Origin: Kosakonia oryziphila
GTDB lineage: Bacteria > Pseudomonadota > Gammaproteobacteria > Enterobacterales > Enterobacteriaceae
DNA: 64,000 nt
Assembly (NCBI RefSeq): GCF_900094795.1
Contig: NZ_FMBC01000018.1
Location: 24,999 to 88,998 of the forward strand
Direction: 5' to 3'
Shown one piece after another: positions 61,423 through 64,000 of the stretch (position 1 is its first letter; each line of letters opens with the position of its first letter). The notes below the pieces were generated by a model. It did no database searches and was not told the DNA's origin. It saw nothing but the letters and a program-made list of their open reading frames with translations. The position numbers and the translations under genes were made by a program.

Positions 61423-62094
61423 TTATAATTCGGTCATAAATTCTGTGATGGCGACATCGACCGCTTTCAGGTCATTGTCCATTTCTGTTTTGCCAGGGAA
61501 TAAATCGGGAGGTGCTTTGGCGGTGTCGTTGTCGTCACCTTTAATAAGAAAAACATGTTTGCCGTCTTTTTTGATTGCCCGTAATACGATCGAGAAATAA
61601 CCTTCCGGCGTAAGTTTTTCGTTCAGCATTTTCCCTGTGGTCTTCATGCGAATTTTCCCCTCACTCTCTTCTGTGTGAGCGAGGAAATAGATTCGGAAAT
61701 CGTCAGGAAGTTGTGTGGCCGCCGTGATGATTTGCCAGATGTGATCGGCCATTTCGGTAAACTTGGCGTAGCCAGTCTGGTAGGCACGGCTCATGTTTTC
61801 GTGCTGCATGACAACCTGAAAATCATCGATAATCAGTACGCGACGGTTTTTAGCCATCACCATTCTGTGAATGGTATCCAGCACCACACTCCAGTCGTCT
61901 GAGCGCAATACGTTACCCCGCTGAGTTGTTCCATCGGCCAACTGTTTACCGTTTAACTTCCAGCCAGGGGCTTTAAACGGAAGCATTTTTGGAATGCACT
62001 GGAGTAAAACCATTTCGTCAGCACTGAAATTTCGCAGACTGTATGACTTGCCAGCGCCGGAATCGCCAAGGATTAAAACGGGGGTTCCCATCAT
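61423..62094 (-). CDS. P-loop ATPase, Sak4-like (AAA_24)
   Basis: A 223-residue RecA-like ATPase. Walker A is GDSGAGKS at residues 10-17, Walker B RVLIIDD at 85-91, and later IYFLAHTEES. This compact AAA_24 arrangement is that of Sak4, a phage single-strand annealing recombinase acting with its own SSB. Here SSB-like and exonuclease genes flank it, fitting that role. It overlaps the exonuclease stop by ATGA; a second ATG one codon on is better spaced from GGAG and may be the real start. Naming as Sak4 is inference from motif layout and context. Confidence 0.75.
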   Translation of the reverse strand: MMGTPVLILGDSGAGKSYSLRNFSADEMVLLQCIPKMLPFKAPGWKLNGKQLADGTTQRGNVLRSDDWSVVLDTIHRMVMAKNRRVLIIDDFQVVMQHENMSRAYQTGYAKFTEMADHIWQIITAATQLPDDFRIYFLAHTEESEGKIRMKTTGKMLNEKLTPEGYFSIVLRAIKKDGKHVFLIKGDDNDTAKAPPDLFPGKTEMDNDLKAVDVAITEFMTEL

Positions 62095-62753
62095 GCATCT
62101 CCGTGAAGCCAGTGTTTGATGGTGAATAGAATATCTTCATCGTCACTGTTGCTGGATAACCAGCGGAGATAACCCGGATCAGACTTGGCAATCTCCTCGA
62201 ATGTCAGGCCTTTATGCTTGCCAAAGCGGATCGCCTTCAGCAGGGAAGGGCTGTTGGAGATGACGCGCATTTCGCCCATGGTCCACTTTGCGAGGCGGCC
62301 CATATACAGGAGCAGCTCGGCGGTAACGTAGCAGTCATACAGAGCGCGGTGCGCATACAGCCCTTCAGGTAATTCCGGCTTAAGCCCGAGGCTGTATCGC
62401 AGATACTGGTTACTGTGACTCGGGTGATCAGGGAAGAGTGTGCGGGCCAGCTTGGCGGTGCAAATCCACGGTGCTTCAATTTGTGGAAGTTTTGAACGGT
62501 CAAATTTAGCGTTATGCGCAACGTAAGCTGTTGCACCAAGATAGCGAGGGATAACCTCGCCAATCAGCGGGGCATCAGCAACCATATCTTCCGTAATATG
62601 GTGGATAGCCATAGCCTCGAAGCTGATCGCTTCAGTGGGCTTTACAAAATCGCTCATGGGGTTACAGATCACACCATCGACGATATCAACGCTGGCGATC
62701 TCAAGAACACTCCCTTCGAGGCTGGTGGTTTCGGTATCAATCACACGCAACAT
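62091..62753 (-). CDS. DnaQ-like 3'-5' exonuclease (ExoX type)
   Basis: A 220-residue DEDDh exonuclease with D6 and E8 (RVIDTETTS), D85 (AHNAKFDR), H135 and D140 (AHRALYDCYVTAE). A C-terminal module, RFGKHKGLTFEEIAKSDPGYLRWLSSN, is the DUF3820-type extension also seen in ExoX. It should degrade ssDNA or trim 3' ends in phage recombination. It overlaps a 54-codon gene upstream and the ATPase gene downstream. Confidence 0.9.
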   Translation of the reverse strand: MLRVIDTETTSLEGSVLEIASVDIVDGVICNPMSDFVKPTEAISFEAMAIHHITEDMVADAPLIGEVIPRYLGATAYVAHNAKFDRSKLPQIEAPWICTAKLARTLFPDHPSHSNQYLRYSLGLKPELPEGLYAHRALYDCYVTAELLLYMGRLAKWTMGEMRVISNSPSLLKAIRFGKHKGLTFEEIAKSDPGYLRWLSSNSDDEDILFTIKHWLHGDA

Positions 62754-62901
62754 TTTCTTTTCCTTCAGTCTTTGCGTCGTTCACTGCGTCGAACTCCGCC
62801 AGTTGTCGGGCCACGCTGTCGAGATCTGCGGGTTGCAGACCGTATTTGAGACAAAGCATGGCGATAATCAGGAGGCCGCAATCACGGCGGTTGCTTACCA
62901 T
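62737..62901 (-). CDS. Small phage protein
   Basis: A 54-residue frame (MVSNRRDCGLLIIAMLCLKYGLQ...) too short for usual cut-offs. It overlaps the gene before it by 7 bases and the exonuclease start by 17 bases, filling what would be a gap in an otherwise continuous operon. I do not recognise the family. Confidence 0.55.
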   Translation of the reverse strand: MVSNRRDCGLLIIAMLCLKYGLQPADLDSVARQLAEFDAVNDAKTEGKENVACD

Positions 62902-63290
62902 TTGCGGCGACCAGGCTGGGGTTTCTGGTTTGGGTGGATCAGGAAATAACGATCAGCGCATTTGCTGTCCTGACAGAAGTAGCCGTTGCTGCGCGTCATG
63001 TAGGTTTCGACCACCTTTACTTCGCAGTCGCGTTTATCGCGTAGCTGACCGCACATATCGCAGCGCACCGAATTGAGATATTGCGTCGCGGTTTGCAGGA
63101 AGATTTTCTCTTCAAAACTGCCATTCACGCCGCGTGAGTCGGTGTATTCGATGATGGTTTCAGTGCGACCGGCGGCATTAACAAGCGTTCCGCGACCGAC
63201 GAGTTTAACGATCTGACCACCAAACTTGATGCGGGTGCCGGGAGGAAGAGAAGCGAGTTTTTCAGGGGTTAAACGGGGTAATACATCCAT
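62895..63290 (-). CDS. Hypothetical phage protein with cysteine pairs
   Basis: A 131-residue protein starting MDVLPRLTPEKLASLPPGTRIKFGG. The C-terminal half has CDMCG and later FCQDSKCADR, together a possible zinc-binding site. GAGGTGACCT precedes the ATG. It is unrecognised; the N-terminal half looks like a small beta barrel (IVKLVGRGTLVNAAGRTETIIEY). Confidence 0.65.
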   Translation of the reverse strand: MDVLPRLTPEKLASLPPGTRIKFGGQIVKLVGRGTLVNAAGRTETIIEYTDSRGVNGSFEEKIFLQTATQYLNSVRCDMCGQLRDKRDCEVKVVETYMTRSNGYFCQDSKCADRYFLIHPNQKPQPGRRKW

Positions 63291-63357
63291 AGGTCACCTC
63301 GGAAAGGTTGAACAAATCCGGCCCGAGTGGTGCCAGGCGGATTATTTAAATGGGGAA

Positions 63358-63564
63358 TCAGTGAATCAGGGGCTCACCGCGTGCATTCAGCAGCACAATG
63401 ACGGAATCACTTTTGATGATGGTTTTTTCAAAGATATTGAAGGCATACAGGCCTTTCTCAACGTTCGCAGAGGCGCGATAAGTTTTGCCGTGGTGCTGGA
63501 GCATTGTGCCCGGCAAAATCTCGCTGCGTGGCATTGATGCCGTTCCGTAATGAATACCAATCAC
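63358..63564 (-). CDS. Hypothetical phage protein (GTG start)
   Basis: A 68-residue protein, MIGIHYGTASMPRSEILPGTMLQHHG..., starting at a GTG at 63564 that overlaps the previous gene's stop (GTGA) with GGAGG 7 bases upstream. No family recognised. A gap of about 67 bases separates it from the next gene. Confidence 0.6.
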   Translation of the reverse strand: MIGIHYGTASMPRSEILPGTMLQHHGKTYRASANVEKGLYAFNIFEKTIIKSDSVIVLLNARGEPLIH

Positions 63565-63731
63565 GATTTCACCTCCACGATGTGACCGAATCCTGCGAGA
63601 ATCATCTGGTCGCGATTCATGGGAAAGCTGTTGCGCGCGCTGCCGACTTCAGACAGGCGCCAGTGATAACCATCAGCAAGCTTGCGTACTGTGTACTGCC
63701 TGCCTTTGTGAGTGACGATTGGATTATTCAT
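63561..63731 (-). CDS. Hypothetical phage protein
   Basis: A 56-residue protein, MNNPIVTHKGRQYTVRKLADG...GFGHIVEVKS. The longer frame would begin 24 codons earlier, inside the repeat protein. I chose ATG 63731, which overlaps that gene's end by 8 bases and has GAGG upstream. Unrecognised. Confidence 0.6.
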   Translation of the reverse strand: MNNPIVTHKGRQYTVRKLADGYHWRLSEVGSARNSFPMNRDQMILAGFGHIVEVKS

Positions 63732-64000
63732 CTTCAACCTCGACAAACTCGTTATCTGCACTGAGCTGATACCACTTATTGGCCTCCACTCCGTTTTCAC
63801 CAACCTTACTGGCGCGAATGTGGATTAACTCGCCTTCATCGTCGCGGTAGCAAAGAACGATTGCGCTACCTTCTGATGCTCTGGCCTTACCTTCAATGCC
63901 GAACGCCGCCGCTACCGAATTAGATCCAGACACTTCGGCGGCAGAGTAGTCGCCGGTGTTGCTGGCGGCAGAGCGGTTGCCGGTGTTGCTGGCGGCAGAG
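63724..64000 (-). CDS. Phage nonapeptide-repeat protein (partial, N-terminus outside window)
   Basis: The frame is open to the window edge, so the first residues lie beyond 64000. The visible part starts with repeats of SAASNTGNR and SAASNTGDY, about 9 residues each, then SAAEVSGSNSVAAAFGIEGKARA. A compact domain follows (GSAIVLCYRDDEGELIHIRASKVGENGVE, WYQLSADNEFVEVE). An apparent internal GTG at 63933 is part of this longer frame. Such repeats with small side chains probably form a beta-solenoid. Function is unknown; related proteins are seen in early operons of lambdoid phages. Confidence 0.8.
   Translation of the reverse strand, partial: SAASNTGNRSAASNTGDYSAAEVSGSNSVAAAFGIEGKARASEGSAIVLCYRDDEGELIHIRASKVGENGVEANKWYQLSADNEFVEVEDE
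63932..64000 (-). repeat. 27-bp tandem repeats in the nonapeptide-repeat gene
   Basis: The unit gccggtgttgctggcggcagag recurs at a 27-base period at the right edge (about 63952-64000). It encodes SAASNTG plus two variable residues. A third, degenerate unit is SAAEVSG. The array continues out of the window. Confidence 0.85.

Noticed and set aside
56824..64000. Insertion sequence or transposon in the accessory part
   Set aside because: No transposase frame or terminal inverted repeats were seen; the integrase is of the phage tyrosine type.

Overview
The window is chromosomal DNA of a member of the Enterobacteriaceae. Nearly every core gene matches its Escherichia coli counterpart in length and key motifs, REP-type palindromes punctuate the intergenic gaps, and the gene order is E. 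coli-like in two long blocks. Loop sequences in PhoE, an extra SDR gene, a GntR/ABC/gamma-glutamyltransferase operon and a different large-scale order point to a relative such as Kosakonia, Enterobacter or Klebsiella rather than E. coli itself; I cannot fix the genus from sequence alone.

Layout. 1-5 kb: sdaB (cut by the window edge), sdaC, ppnN and queF on the minus strand. 5-7.8 kb: syd, the CsrA-sponge RNA csrB with its UvrY box, and yqcC-truC-yqcA. 8.1-13.4 kb: a glucarate operon, gudP-gudX-gudD, ending in a glycerate 2-kinase. 13.6-24.3 kb: barA, rlmD, relA, mazG, pyrG and eno. 24.3-31.7 kb: an accessory thioester-reductase-like SDR gene, then queE, queD and cysJIH. 31.8-41.2 kb: an accessory stretch with a hydroxyacid dehydrogenase gene, a REP-bracketed structured non-coding element and a six-gene GntR-regulator/peptide-type ABC transporter/gamma-glutamyltransferase-like operon. 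41.3-56.8 kb: yafV, fadE, gmhA, yafJ, dpaA (yafK), dinB, pepD, gpt, frsA, crl, phoE, proB, proA and tRNA-Thr thrW. In E. coli this block lies near 5-6 min, whereas the first block lies near 62 min, so the accessory stretch marks a junction between two ancestral neighbourhoods. 56.8-64 kb: the integrase end of a lambdoid/P22-like prophage inserted in the 3' end of thrW.

How the genes work together. BarA (with UvrY, not in the window) drives csrB, which titrates CsrA. The gud genes convert glucarate or galactarate-type acids to 5-keto-4-deoxyglucarate, and the kinase phosphorylates glycerate produced further down. queE, queD and queF supply three steps of queuosine synthesis. cysJIH make up the sulfate-reduction branch from PAPS to sulfide. 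proB-proA make proline. The prophage genes form one leftward operon, with most genes overlapping by ATGA. They encode a DEDDh exonuclease, a Sak4-like P-loop ATPase and a protein with an SSB-like acidic tip, which looks like a recombination module. Also in the operon are an adenine methyltransferase, a DUF4406 protein, an HNH endonuclease, a DksA-like zinc-finger protein, a putative excisionase and the integrase. A nonapeptide-repeat protein runs off the right edge.

Several loci expected from E. coli are absent here: mazEF between relA and mazG, ivy between yafV and fadE, dinJ-yafQ near dinB, yafNOP after dinB, and CRISPR-Cas next to cysH.
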